Origin: Gammaproteobacteria bacterium
GTDB taxonomy: Bacteria; Pseudomonadota; Gammaproteobacteria; Nitrococcales; Nitrococcaceae
Direction of reading: 5' to 3'
Assembly (NCBI GenBank): GCA_030433275.1
Contig: JAUILK010000017.1
Location: forward strand, 1 to 62,577
DNA: 62,577 nucleotides
This document shows, piece by piece, positions 26,696 to 36,684 of the stretch (its first letter is position 1; each line of letters begins with the position of its first letter). The translations under genes were made by a program, and so were the position numbers. The notes below the pieces were generated by a model, which saw only the letters and a program-made list of their open reading frames with translations, was not told the origin of the DNA and did no database searches.

Positions 26696-29598
26696 GTTCG
26701 GCTCCGTGTCTCTCGGGCCAGGAACTCGGCCACCGAGAGCATGTTCGCGATGAACTCGGCGGCCTTGGCTGCCGTCTCGACGGGGCACAGCCGGGCCAGC
26801 CGTTCGGCATGGATCGGCGCGCCTTCTTTCTCCAACTTCTGGCGCTGGAATTGGTAGTGCAGCATTTGCCTGAGTAGACGGCGCAACGGCGCCTCTCCAC
26901 CCACCGCTGCGGGCTCCGGCAGATCGCGCAGCCAGCTGTGGACGTTGTAGGCGGCCCGGCGCGAGGCGCCGGTGTTTTGCTGCAGCGCGCCGGAGAGAGT
27001 GCGGAGCACCCCGATCACGTCTTCGCCGTCCCTTTGCCAGGGCAGAGTGAGATCGAGCGCTCCGCCGGCGCGCTTGATGACGGTGAGCGAGAAGGCATTC
27101 CGGCTGCCGCGGTTATATGCTTTGGCTTTTTGCTCGGCTGCCCGTAGCGCGCGCAGCACCGCGCCCAATGGGGCCTGGTGATGGGCGATTACGGCGCCCA
27201 TCGAGGCAGTGGCCTGCTCGCCCATGGTCAGGTGCAGCCGTCCGTGCCGCCGCGCGAAGCCGTGCTGAAAGCGCATCCCGTGCGTCGCCTCGCTTGCTTG
27301 GCCGGAGTAGGCGAGGCGCAGGCGGCGCATGGCGGGGAGCAGGTCGCTCACGGCGAGCATGGCCATGAGGTCGTCGCCGCCGGTGTAGAGCACCCGCCCG
27401 ATGTGCTCGCGCTCGACCACCTCGCGGGCGATTACGGTGGAGAAATCGTTCAAGGCGCCGGAGATTGCCAAATGGCGACCGGGCGAGACGGCGCGGCGGG
27501 CTGCGAGGTAGTCGTTCAGTGCTGTATGGTCGCGGAAGCGGGCCTGCAATCCGGCCTGTATCTTTTGATGAAAAGCGCTGCGGTAAGGAATGGCGAAGCG
27601 GTCATCGCCGGAGAGCCAGGCGCCCATGCGATCACCGTCCATGAGCAGCAGAGCGTAATAGGTTTCGGGCTTACGGCCGAGAACGTTGCGTAATTGATTG
27701 GCTGCCGATTCGTAAGTCTTGAGTTTCGCGCCGTGTTCACGGTGCAGCCGGCTGGTCTCCTCGTCTTTGTCGCGCAGAGCATCGAGCCAGCCCGGTATAC
27801 GCTTTATGAGCTCTAGGTCTGGATGTTGGCGCAGTTTGTGGATCAAGCGCCGGGGCAAAGCCACGCGCTCGCCGCGTTCCTTGATCTCTTCGCGAAGATC
27901 GGCGTCGATGGCCAGCGGTGCCTCGCCCAGTTTGTTTAGGCTGGTGGCCAGCGCCATGGTGTGGGTCGAGACCACGAAGCGTCGGAACGACACATCGAGA
28001 ATGTCCCCGAGTTCTTCACAGAACAGTGTTGGCCAGAGACGCTTGAGCGTGGCGAGCGCTCCCAGGTGCTCACCCTTTCGCACCCAAGCAGGTCGCTTAC
28101 GGCCGAGTTGGCTCCAGAGCGTGTTTTCTGAGTCACGCCGCCCCGGCGGCAGGCCGAGATGTTCCTGCTTATCGGTGAGCCATTCCGCTTCGGCGGTGAG
28201 CGAGCAACGGTAGCCGCGCTGTTCCAGCGCCTCGAAGGCATGCGCGGATTTGGCTGCGGCCAGCACTCGCTCGACGAGGTCGTAGACCGCCGGGTACAGC
28301 ACGCCGGGATTGGGTTGGTAAAAGGTGGCCGCACCGTCGAGCGCCAGCGGCCGGCTCAGCACCCGCCAGGCGCGGCTGCCGAGAAAGCCGGGCTCTGCCG
28401 GGTCGTCCGGATAGAACGGGCGCAGCGCCTCGGCGAGCGCGTCGGTGCAGACCTTGCGGTCACCGTCGGCGGTCAGCGCGCTGTAGGGCACCGCCGCCCA
28501 GTGCACCTCGGGGAAGCCTTGCAGCTGCGCGCGGATCTGACGATAAGCCTGAAGATCAGGGCGGTCCTCGACGCCGGCCTCTTGCAGCACCCGCTGCAGT
28601 GCGGTCTCGGTGCGCTCCACGGTCCACCGGCGCAACCGCGCGGTGATGTCCTGGGCGATGGCCTCGGCCGCGCTCGCGGGTACCAGGGCCAGGAAACGGT
28701 TCGGCAGCGCGGCGCTGAAAAGTGGGTTGCCGTCGGTGGGATCATGCATCCAATTTTGTGCGCCAAAGAGGCTGCGGTCGAGCCCGCAATCACGCAACAG
28801 CCATAGATCCACCTGCGGGATGCCGCGCAGCCGCGGAAACAGGATGGCTTCCGGCCCCAGTTGCTCGCAGATCACCCGCATGGCCTCCCAGGACAAGCGT
28901 GCGAGCAGGTGCGAGCCGGCCCACAGGTCCGAGGTGGTGCGGGCCGCAGCGATGAATTCTTGCACCGGGCCGATGCTCAGGCTGAGCAGGGCGCATTCGC
29001 CTTTTTCGTCTGCCGCGAAGGCGCCGGCGAAAGCCGAGACCAGATCGAGATGATCCCAGATGCTGTGATCGGGAACGCGGGTATCGGCCGGCAGGAAACG
29101 CCACAGCTCACCAAGCCGCGCGGTATCATCCGCGGCGTCGAGTTCCGGGCCGAAACGCCAGAGTGTGAGTGCAATCCGGCGCAGGTCAGTATCGCCGGTG
29201 GCTTTCAGCAAGCGCTTGAAATGAGCCTGGCTTTGGTCTTTGACGGTCTGGATGTCAGTCTCGCGCAACCCGTCCGACTGGCGCAGGTCGAAGTCTTTTC
29301 CGGTCAGCGGGTGTATGAGCACCGGCTGTGCGGCGAAGTTGACCTGGCTCCAGCGGGCGTAGGGGCCGTTCTCGCCTTCACGGGGGAACTGCGGCCGGTC
29401 GGCGGCGGAGGCCCATCGGTCTGCTTTGCGCACCGCCGCGCAGATGTCGCTGTCGAGCCCTTGCGGGAACAGGCGCTCGTGCAGCACGCGGCTGGTGCCG
29501 CCCTCGTGGCCGGCGGGGTCACGCAGCAGCACCAGCGCCTTTTCGGCCGGATCGTGCAGCCGTGCGTGCAGTTTGGCTTGCCAGAGTCGGTCGGTCAT
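26692..29598 (-). CDS. cas10: Cas10 (Cmr2), cyclic oligoadenylate synthase subunit
   Basis: Large subunit of the Cmr complex, 968 residues. The N-terminal HD region has HARLHDPAEKALVLL near residue 10; LSIGPVQEFIAAARTTSDLW near 205 is the Cmr2 signature; the first Palm domain carries YALLLMDGDRMGAWL near 650; and the second Palm has an intact GGDD motif in LYTGGDDLMAML near 738. With GGDD intact and two CARF proteins encoded beside it, cyclic oligoadenylate signalling should be active. The start at 29598 has GAGG 8 nt upstream. Confidence 0.96.
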
Positions 29599-29613
29599 TG
29601 GGTCGGCCTCGGT

Positions 29614-30651
29614 TCAGGCGTCGACGCGCTCGAGCGCCTTGTCTTCGTCCAGTTGTTCGTGGGCGTCGGTCCAGACATCGATTAGGCGGCGTTTTTTGTC
29701 GGCTTCATCCGAGCCGGGCAATTTTTTCCACAGCGCATCCGAGGGCCGGCAGGGGAAATGGGTGAGCTCTCCGTATAGGTGCCCATTCGTATCCTTTACG
29801 ACTTTGAAGCGTAGGCTGTTAGGCAGCCGATCCTGCGCGTCCCATCCCGGCAAATCATGTTTGGTAACGGGATAGGAGAGCAAACAGCGATCCGCACTTT
29901 CTCTTGCGACCGCCGCTCGCACCCTGGCTAGCTGTTGCAGCACCTTGTCCCAGGATGCCCAAGAGCCTCGGGTGCGCCAGATCAAAGGGCCACGCTCGTC
30001 GCGTCCGATCCCGCGCACCCAGTCCGAGCACAACGTGTCGCGCCAGTAGACCAGGTAGTCGTTCCAGACGGCATCACGGGCGCCGTCGAGCACATACGAG
30101 CCCCAGCCGTTGCGGCTGCGCCCGCCCACCGTGCCGAACCGGCTCATCAACGCCAGCGCCTCCTCGATGCGGTTTGAGCCGTTCGCCGCCGCGGCTGGCC
30201 AGGCGATACGCAGCTGCGCCGTCTCGCCGGCGTCGATGGCCGGTTCGTATTTGAGCTGGAGACTCTTGCTTTGTTTGCTGTTCTCGAGCGGCCCAAAGCC
30301 CAGGTAAAGTGCGGCGTCCACCGTCTGGCGGCCGACCTGGATGGTCATTGCTCCACCGCGGCCGGAACCGTTGCTACTCCAGGTGGTTTTTTTGCCCCGC
30401 CGCCACTCGTCAAGGCGCAGCCGAATTTGGCTTTTTCTGGGCGTTTGGTCCGGCCAGGCGTTGCCGAACAACTCCGCCTCCTCGGCACGAATCCGCCGCC
30501 AATCGCGCCCCCGGGCGGCGAGCACCAGCCTCCACCACTGGCGCAGCTGCGCCTTGAACGGCGGCGTGCGCCAAGCGCCGCGCTGCTCGGCATCGCCGAG
30601 GAAGGCGGGAGTTAAAAAGCGCACGGTCAAAGTTTTGGTGTGCATTGACAT
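29614..30651 (-). CDS. cmr1: Cmr1, type III-B RAMP subunit
   Basis: The 345-residue protein opens TLTVRFLTPAFLGDAEQRGA, the standard Cmr1 start, followed by WRTPPFKAQLRQWWRLVLA near 28 and FGTVGGRSRNGWGSYVL near 172, the glycine-rich RNA-binding loop. Cmr1 and Cmr6 cap the 3' side of the crRNA. It is the first structural gene of the effector operon, 15 nt ahead of cas10. Two starts (ATG at 30651 or two codons later) are equally possible. Confidence 0.93.
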   Translation of the reverse strand: MSMHTKTLTVRFLTPAFLGDAEQRGAWRTPPFKAQLRQWWRLVLAARGRDWRRIRAEEAELFGNAWPDQTPRKSQIRLRLDEWRRGKKTTWSSNGSGRGGAMTIQVGRQTVDAALYLGFGPLENSKQSKSLQLKYEPAIDAGETAQLRIAWPAAAANGSNRIEEALALMSRFGTVGGRSRNGWGSYVLDGARDAVWNDYLVYWRDTLCSDWVRGIGRDERGPLIWRTRGSWASWDKVLQQLARVRAAVARESADRCLLSYPVTKHDLPGWDAQDRLPNSLRFKVVKDTNGHLYGELTHFPCRPSDALWKKLPGSDEADKKRRLIDVWTDAHEQLDEDKALERVDA

Positions 30652-30724
30652 GTCGTGGCCTCTTGGATCCGTTTGGCAAGGCTAACGCGTGGCCTTGGAC
30701 GGCCGCGCGGTGGCAAGCTTTCCG

Positions 30725-31885
30725 TTACGGCTCACCTTCGATATGGATCGACTGCGGCGGCAGGTCCAGCGCATAGCCGGTGTGCGGACGTCGCCCCGAG
30801 GCTTTTATGTGGTAGCGCTCAGCCGCCCGCGGTGTGAGCCCGCTGCGCTCGCTGAGTGCGCGGTTGAGTCGGCTGCGGGTGCGCTCGAAATAATTGCTGC
30901 GCTGCCCGTGCTCCAGCTCCAGGGCGGCGCTCGCAACGGCCTCATGAATCGGGGTGATGCCGTGGCCTTCCAGGTATACGATCAGGCGCAGTAGATTTTT
31001 GGCGGCGCTTTCATCAAACGGCATTGGGGGAAGATCGTGCCGCGCGCGCTCGGCGAACCAGACGAGCCAGATGAAGTGGGTGCTCGACAGCCGTACGGCA
31101 TGGCCTTGGAGATATACCTTGCGATGGGTCAGATCGAGGCGCAGCTCCGGGTGGTCGAGGCTTTGCTGCGCGCGTTCGACAGCGGTGCTGAACGGAATCT
31201 CGCCATCGAGCAGCGCCGGGTCCAGCCCATCGCGCAGACGCACGAACGGTAGTCGCGCCAGACGCACTTCGGCGGACGCCGTGCTGACGGTTTCCCCGGT
31301 TTGCGGCAGCCTCAGCCGGCGCGGCTGCGGTGGCGGATAGAAGAACTCCGGGTGCGATTCGAATGGCGCATTGACCAGTACGTGGGAGAGTTCGTCTTGC
31401 GGCCGGGCATAGAGGGAGAGTGCGTAACCGGCATAAAAGCCCATGGTCTTACGCCCACCGGCGAGTGAAACGTGCAACCGGAGTAGCGGATCGCGGGTCA
31501 GCTGCCGCAGCAGCGCATTGATGCAATCAGCCACGGCCGCGTTGCCGTCGGGGTCCGTTATGTCATCGAGCTCGCGGCCCTGCGGATCGCAGATGACATG
31601 CAGGGTCTCGGGGCCGAACCGGATTGCGTCGCGCTCGAGGCCGTAGTCTGTGCACAAGCGTTGCAACTCCCCCGGTGCGCCGTCCGAGCGGTCCAGCAAT
31701 GTGTGTTCAAGGCGGTGCCGGCCCTCTCCGGTGGTTACCACATGGATTTCCGCCGGCAGGCGGCGTTGGTCGCTGGGTGCAGCCACCGCCAGTGCGTACA
31801 AGGTCTCGGTGACGACCTGGGGCGTCAGACCGGTGATGCAGATCAGTATATCGCGCGCGTGGCTTGGCTCTTCGTTGCCTTCCAT
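30725..31885 (-). CDS. CARF protein (NE0113 family) with C-terminal winged helix
   Basis: 386 residues. The N-terminal half is a CARF domain of the NE0113 group: ILICITGLTPQVVTETLYAL near residue 14, EIHVVTTGEG near 45, LHVSLAGGRKTMGFYAGYAL near 137, with FFYPPP after it. The C-terminal half looks like an OmpR/PhoB-type winged helix: LRLDLTHRKVYLQGHAVRLS near 245, FIWLVWFAERAR, and a closing wing YHIKASGRRPHTGYAL near 360. No HEPN or nuclease motif is visible. This fits a transcription factor that senses cyclic oligoadenylate. It is the first gene of the cas operon, 73 nt before cmr1. No strong ribosome site precedes ATG 31885. Confidence 0.8.
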   Translation of the reverse strand: MEGNEEPSHARDILICITGLTPQVVTETLYALAVAAPSDQRRLPAEIHVVTTGEGRHRLEHTLLDRSDGAPGELQRLCTDYGLERDAIRFGPETLHVICDPQGRELDDITDPDGNAAVADCINALLRQLTRDPLLRLHVSLAGGRKTMGFYAGYALSLYARPQDELSHVLVNAPFESHPEFFYPPPQPRRLRLPQTGETVSTASAEVRLARLPFVRLRDGLDPALLDGEIPFSTAVERAQQSLDHPELRLDLTHRKVYLQGHAVRLSSTHFIWLVWFAERARHDLPPMPFDESAAKNLLRLIVYLEGHGITPIHEAVASAALELEHGQRSNYFERTRSRLNRALSERSGLTPRAAERYHIKASGRRPHTGYALDLPPQSIHIEGEP

Positions 31886-32072
31886 AGCCGATGTTTACTC
31901 TATTTCTGTCGGATCCGCATGATGTGACGAGACAATTGGTGATCTTATGCTCACGCCGCATATGAAGTTGTGAATCAGTGAGCACCTAATGAGTATGTTG
32001 CGAGCGGATTGTGGGGTGGTCGGGGTCAGGGAAGAGTGGACCGCCGAGTGCCCTTTTGCTCTAATACCCGCC

Positions 32073-32387
32073 ATGACGCAACCCGATGCTCAAGTCGAAG
32101 GCGGACGCCCCGGAGTCCTTGATCTCATTCTGCGTGCCTGGACGATGTTCGGGTTTGTTTGTGCGGCCGCTATTATCGTGATGATGGTGCTTGATGTGCT
32201 GGGAACCTGGGGTCTCTATCTGGGGTCTGTGGCTTTCCTCGGAGGGCCTACCGGGTTCTTTTTGCTGGCCCGCCGCGGCGCGCCCGTGCGGGTGGTGCTA
32301 TTGTTTTTTCCATTTGCCATCATGATGGCCGGCGCCGTTGGGTTGCTGGTGTCGGGCTGGACGTTCATGATGCTGGTCCGGCATTGA
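32073..32387 (+). CDS. Small membrane protein, unknown function
   Basis: 104 residues from ATG 32073 (MTQPDAQVEG), with three hydrophobic segments (about residues 25-45, 50-65 and 78-100) joined by a basic loop (LARRGAPVR). No known domain is recognised. The frame is open back to 31989, but the shorter start gives a cleaner membrane protein. It stands alone, divergent from the cas operon across about 190 bp that must contain both promoters, and convergent with the aldehyde dehydrogenase. A link with CRISPR defence is not indicated by the sequence. Confidence 0.5.
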   Translation: MTQPDAQVEGGRPGVLDLILRAWTMFGFVCAAAIIVMMVLDVLGTWGLYLGSVAFLGGPTGFFLLARRGAPVRVVLLFFPFAIMMAGAVGLLVSGWTFMMLVRH

Positions 32388-32514
32388 TCCGGCTGCGGAT
32401 TTCTTAAGCTTACTGGCATGATCAGAGTAGTTCACTGGGCTCGGTACGGGATCGATCGATGATCGCAGTGTTGGATGACCGTTCCGGTATCGGATACCTC
32501 GAAGTATGTTCAAC

Positions 32515-34224
32515 TTAGCCGCGCAGCGCCGCCACGAGCACGGCCGGTAGACGCTGGAAGCCCGGTTTGGCCTCGAAGCGCGTCAACGCCTCGCCCAGCC
32601 GGTGGGCAGTGCGATGCTCCGCGAACCACGCCGGAGTCGGACGGACCCGAAAAGGTGCGTATACTACAGAGCGCTCGGGGTGGTCAAACATGAACGTGTT
32701 GTGCACCACGCCGTGGCCGGAGCCGATGTCTTCGAGCGGATGGCCGGGGAAGGCACCCCACGTTGGACTCGCCATGCCGTAGCTCACGCCAGTCCAGACG
32801 TTTATGCCAATGTTGCCGTAGCGCAATCGTTCGATGGCCGCGTCCAGCTTCTCGGCATAGGCATGCTGGGTTTTCGGGTGGATGAGGATTACGCAGGAGA
32901 GCGTTCCCCAACAGGCTTCATTGGCAAATTCCACCATCGCTTCTAGAAAAGAGGCGGGGGCCGAGACTGGCAGGTGGGTCTGGGAGAGGATACCGCAGAA
33001 CGCTTCGTTGATGAGGGCGAATTCCCCCGGATCGGCCGGCACGTCTGGGATGAGGGTCCAGGGCGTGGCGCTGTTCGAACGTGGCCCAAGCGCTACGGCT
33101 TGGGGATAGTGTTCTAGAAACCGCGCGTAGCGCTCTTGCGTCCCCGGGTAATACGCTTCGCGTGCTGGGATCGCGGCCAGCGCCTGCGCCACCTTCTCGA
33201 GGAAGAGCTCACGCTGGGGCCAGTACTCGGCAACGGCGAGCACCTTCGCTGCGTTACAGTTGAAGCTCGCGTTGTTCGCGACCATGGCGGCGACGTGGCG
33301 AGCCTGGTAGGCGAGGTCCGTGTCGCTCCATGGTCCTGGTACTACCAGGACCGGCGTTACGGCCCCGAGCTCGCTGCTGATTGGTTTGCCGATGAGAGGC
33401 TCGCCCGCCGCTTTGCGCCGGGTTTGCTCTTCGGGATCGCTACCCCAGACGATGGTGTCATGCGTTTGGTTCGAGCCGGTCATGTGGATCGTGTCCACTT
33501 TCTCATGATGAATCAAGTGATCGCCGACGTTTGCTCCGCCACGGACTAAATAAAGCACACCTTCGTCAATCAGTGGTCGGAACGACTCTTCCCAATAGGG
33601 CTGTAAATAGGCGTTGACCGGATTCGTCTTGAGGATAACGACCTTGTCTTCCACGAAGAGCTTGTAAAGGGCATCCATGGGGCCGATGGAGGAAACGTTG
33701 CCGGCGCCGAGAACGAGGGCTACGCGGCCGGGCGGGGGGGGGGCCGCGGCTTTCAGCCGGTAGGTATGGCCTTGGGTGGGCGATCGGCCAGGGGCGATCC
33801 ATACCTCCCCGTAAAAGCCGGGGAACAGGAGTCGATCCCACAGGCTGATGGGAAAGACCCGGGCGACCCACTGACCGTTGGGGCGCTGACTCATCCCCGA
33901 TATTTTGGGCTGGCCTCCTTGAGCCAGCGATTCGGCGAGCAGGCGTAGGTTGCGGCTGGTCGTCAGGGGACCGCTCAGCCACTCCTCACCGGCCCGCGGT
34001 TCGTTCGGGTCGATCCCCTTGGCGCGGCACGCCGCCCGTACCCAGTCCGTAGCCGCGGCCTGCGTGTGCGCGATACAGCGCTCGAGTAGACGGATGCGGT
34101 GCTCAATGGGTGTGCGCACCCAGTCGTCCTTGCGCGCGGCAAGGCGTTCCACCAAGGCGTCTACGTGTTCGTTCGGCGTTGGGCTGACTTCCGGGGCATC
34201 GGCGGAGAAATTCGGTGAGGTCAT
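32515..34224 (-). CDS. Aldehyde dehydrogenase superfamily protein
   Basis: About 569 residues, longer than a standard 480-500-residue aldehyde dehydrogenase. NAD-site and catalytic motifs are present: RVALVLGAGNVSSIGPMDAL near residue 170, IHMTGSNQTHDTIVWG near 250, the catalytic Glu in SELGAVTPVLV near 285 and the nucleophile Cys in NNASFNCNAAKVL near 320. It belongs to a less common branch, not the BetB/GabD type; the substrate is unknown. The start is unsettled: ATG 34224 (MTSPNFSADAP) or ATG 34251 nine codons up; neither has a clear ribosome site. A run of nine G at 33727-33735 encodes part of a proline stretch. Confidence 0.8.
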   Translation of the reverse strand: MTSPNFSADAPEVSPTPNEHVDALVERLAARKDDWVRTPIEHRIRLLERCIAHTQAAATDWVRAACRAKGIDPNEPRAGEEWLSGPLTTSRNLRLLAESLAQGGQPKISGMSQRPNGQWVARVFPISLWDRLLFPGFYGEVWIAPGRSPTQGHTYRLKAAAPPPPGRVALVLGAGNVSSIGPMDALYKLFVEDKVVILKTNPVNAYLQPYWEESFRPLIDEGVLYLVRGGANVGDHLIHHEKVDTIHMTGSNQTHDTIVWGSDPEEQTRRKAAGEPLIGKPISSELGAVTPVLVVPGPWSDTDLAYQARHVAAMVANNASFNCNAAKVLAVAEYWPQRELFLEKVAQALAAIPAREAYYPGTQERYARFLEHYPQAVALGPRSNSATPWTLIPDVPADPGEFALINEAFCGILSQTHLPVSAPASFLEAMVEFANEACWGTLSCVILIHPKTQHAYAEKLDAAIERLRYGNIGINVWTGVSYGMASPTWGAFPGHPLEDIGSGHGVVHNTFMFDHPERSVVYAPFRVRPTPAWFAEHRTAHRLGEALTRFEAKPGFQRLPAVLVAALRG

Positions 34225-34355
34225 GTTTTTGCGTAAGTGGTTCGTGCGCATTACCTGTGGGCGGGCGCTGGTTCCTGGTATAGCGCGAGTGGAATTGACC
34301 GGCTTTCCGGAAAGCTTATACTTTTCGACGGCAATACGCCGACCGGATTGCCGGC

Positions 34356-34799
34356 ATGGGTCAAAAAAATAAGCGTGTCATGGTTATTGTTGTGCGCTTT
34401 GCGATCACGGGACTCCTGCTTTTTCAGCTCAACGGGTGCGCAACGGTTCCTCCGGGGCAGCTTTCGGAAGTCACCCGAGCCTCGCTCGGTGAGCAAAACA
34501 CACAGCGAATCACCCTTGTTGCCAGCAACTACTGGTTCAGACCGGAGCGGATTATCGTCAAAGTAGGTGTTCCGGTTGAGCTGTCCGTTCGTAAAAAACC
34601 CGGGGTGATCCCTCATACTTTTGTCATTCACGCTCCCGAAGCCGGCATCAATGTTAACGTTGCACTGAGTGCGAAGCCCGAGGTGATCAATTTTGTGCCT
34701 CAGAAGGTGGGCAGCTTCGAATTTTATTGCGATAAACCAGGCTTATTTGAGAGCCACCGGGAAATGGGGATGGCCGGAGTTATCGAAGTTACCCCATGA
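34356..34799 (+). CDS. Cupredoxin-type copper lipoprotein
   Basis: The 147-residue precursor has a signal peptide with a lipobox (LFQLNGCATV, Cys near residue 28), so it is anchored to a membrane facing the periplasm. The mature part is a cupredoxin: ASNYWFRPERIIVKVGVPVE near 56, and copper ligands His in PGVIPHTFVIH, Cys in FEFYCDKPG, and His and Met in ESHREMGMAG, as in plastocyanin-like and nitrous-oxide-reductase-like proteins. It may carry electrons or deliver copper. It is divergent from the aldehyde dehydrogenase. Confidence 0.85.
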   Translation: MGQKNKRVMVIVVRFAITGLLLFQLNGCATVPPGQLSEVTRASLGEQNTQRITLVASNYWFRPERIIVKVGVPVELSVRKKPGVIPHTFVIHAPEAGINVNVALSAKPEVINFVPQKVGSFEFYCDKPGLFESHREMGMAGVIEVTP

Positions 34800-34827
34800 G
34801 CAAAGGACGGCTGAATGTTTCTTCGAG

Positions 34828-34850
34828 CTTTCCCTAAGAGTAACGGAAAG
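34828..34850. terminator. Possible terminator hairpin between convergent genes
   Basis: CTTTCC (34828-34833) pairs with GGAAAG (34845-34850) across an 11-nt loop, between the stops of the copper lipoprotein and the DUF3943 gene. The stem is only 6 bp and there is no clear T run, so this is weak. Confidence 0.25.
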
Positions 34851-34877
34851 GCATCTTTCGAATAACCTAAGAGTTTC

Positions 34878-35765
34878 TCAAAACTTCCAGTTGAGTAGCA
34901 ACGTTGTTTGAACGTTTCCTGTGCGGTCTTGGCTTACACCAATATTGAAATATTCCAGTGTGGTGTTAATAGGATCGATCCACCAATAATTTTTTGGATC
35001 CAGACTCTTTTTCAAATAATAGCGTGCTTCTCCAATCATCCAGCCAACGCCGGGTGTTATTATAAGATCCTGTACGCTGGGCTGTTGAGCCCAGGACTCG
35101 AAAAAATACTCCCAGGTAACTGAGGCTCCGAAACTGAACGCGATGCTCCCAGGGACCCCGAAATGGGCTTCGCGGGCGCGCAGGTAGGTTTCAGAGCCCC
35201 AAAGCGGATGAAGCACGAGGTTGAACAGAGGGGGGTCGTCATCGAGTTGTGGCGGAGATGTAAACGCTTTAACGAAATTGTCGACCCCGGGACTGTTTTC
35301 GAGTATGCCAGCGGCAACAAAACCACCGAAGCCTATCGTCATAAAGCTCAAACTGTACAAGACTGGTTTTTTAAAAGTGATTTTAGGTGCAGGCGGCTGG
35401 GCAGTCATGTCCTCGGGCTGGCTTGGGGTATCGGTAGCCGCTGCGGGCGTGTGGCGTGGCTTGCTGTCGTGTTTTTCGTGAGTCGTGCGGCGGTTCTCCC
35501 CGAGGATCGCGCTTCCAGAGTCGAGCGTTGCACTCGATACCACGTTCCGGCGGGCGATGAAGCGCCCGATGGGCATATGTCCGGGCTCGAAAATGAGCGG
35601 GCAGGCCATCAGCGTTTTCGATACAGAAGCGGGCGCCGGCGCTGGTACGGTGTGGGTTCCCACGGAATCTCGGGGCGGCGGGGCTGCGTGTGCTGAGCTA
35701 CCTATGCTCAACACGGCGCTCAGCAGTTGACCGTGCCACCATGTGCGCTTCTTCTTGGGGCTCAT
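34878..35765 (-). CDS. DUF3943 outer-membrane-associated protein
   Basis: 295 residues with a signal peptide (WWHGQLLSAVLSIGSSAHA), a long low-complexity region rich in Pro, Ala and Thr (about 25-125), then the DUF3943 core: PLFNLVLHPLWGSETYLRAR near 185, SFGASVTWEYFFESWAQQPS near 212 and ITPGVGWMIGEARYYL near 240. The C-terminus ends in alternating hydrophobic residues with a final Phe (TTLLLNWKF), typical of outer-membrane beta barrels. Function is unknown. Its first 68 bp overlap the end of the formyltransferase frame; the signal peptide supports ATG 35765 as the real start. Confidence 0.75.
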   Translation of the reverse strand: MSPKKKRTWWHGQLLSAVLSIGSSAHAAPPPRDSVGTHTVPAPAPASVSKTLMACPLIFEPGHMPIGRFIARRNVVSSATLDSGSAILGENRRTTHEKHDSKPRHTPAAATDTPSQPEDMTAQPPAPKITFKKPVLYSLSFMTIGFGGFVAAGILENSPGVDNFVKAFTSPPQLDDDPPLFNLVLHPLWGSETYLRAREAHFGVPGSIAFSFGASVTWEYFFESWAQQPSVQDLIITPGVGWMIGEARYYLKKSLDPKNYWWIDPINTTLEYFNIGVSQDRTGNVQTTLLLNWKF

Positions 35766-36684
35766 GTTGCCAGGCTTCCTCGCTTCTCGCCATGGAGGTC
35801 TTGGTGGACAAAGGGGGGTGCACTCCAGTGGGAAAATGTCGGGCTGGTGCTGCTAAAAAAGAAAAATACCGACGGACAAACTGAGCTAAATCAGCCATGC
35901 TGTAGCCGTGCTGATGCAGGATCGAAATATCATTGCGCGATGGGTTCGAAAAATAGGAACCGATTTCTTGGGAACGTTTGAAGTTTTTCGCAGCTTCCAA
36001 ATTTTCTATAATCGATGTAAATAGATCGCATCCCAATAGGTTTATTTTCTCGTCCAAAGAGAAAAGATCGCGTTCTTGAGTTGTTATTGTTTTGGTTTGG
36101 CCTAGAATTGCGCCGGCATCGATCTGGCAATCGGTTATTTCGTGGGCAGTTACTGCAAAGCGGCGATTGTTGTTGAGAGCGCACTGGAGGATCGGATGAA
36201 GTCCTCGGCAAAGAGGTAAGGGAGCGGGGTGGAAGTTGACGACGCCTCTTTTTGGGAGGTTAATAAGAGGTTCCTGTAAAATTTGATCAAAATAATAGAT
36301 GGCAATCAATTCGATTGCTAGTGCCTTCAATCTCTCGCTGACCTCCGCAGAATTGATATCATTCACGCGAAGATGCTGAATGCCAAAATTTTTGCATAGG
36401 CTTGCAATGGATTGATAATTTGGCCGGCGGCCGAGGCGCCTTGCCAGCAAAGTCGAGCATTGGGCGAGATAACGATGAAGAATGAAATTGTAGAATAGGT
36501 AAGCGGTGAACGACAAACCCGACCGACGCAGATGCTTGAGCGACTGAGTAAGGAAGAATCGCTGGGAACCGCGGATGGGATCTGTGGTAACGACGATTTT
36601 AATCTCGTCTTTGTGTCGTTCCAAAATCGACTGGATTGTCTTGGCGGTGGAAAAGCTTTCGATGTTGAACAGCGCTATTTTCAT
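35698..36684 (-). CDS. Formyltransferase-fold protein
   Basis: 328 residues. The core is a formyltetrahydrofolate-dependent transferase: VVNFHPAPLPLCRGLHPI near residue 150 holds the Asn and His of the catalytic triad, and ITDCQIDAGAILGQT near 183 the Asp, so it should be active. The N-terminal 100 residues resemble neither methionyl-tRNA nor sugar formyltransferases closely, so the acceptor is not predictable from sequence; an amine is likely. It is the last gene of a tight five-gene operon (ATGA overlap with the acyl-CoA dehydrogenase). The last 20 or so residues run into the DUF3943 gene and look unlike the family. Confidence 0.75.
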   Translation of the reverse strand: MKIALFNIESFSTAKTIQSILERHKDEIKIVVTTDPIRGSQRFFLTQSLKHLRRSGLSFTAYLFYNFILHRYLAQCSTLLARRLGRRPNYQSIASLCKNFGIQHLRVNDINSAEVSERLKALAIELIAIYYFDQILQEPLINLPKRGVVNFHPAPLPLCRGLHPILQCALNNNRRFAVTAHEITDCQIDAGAILGQTKTITTQERDLFSLDEKINLLGCDLFTSIIENLEAAKNFKRSQEIGSYFSNPSRNDISILHQHGYSMADLAQFVRRYFSFLAAPARHFPTGVHPPLSTKTSMARSEEAWQHEPQEEAHMVARSTAERRVEHR

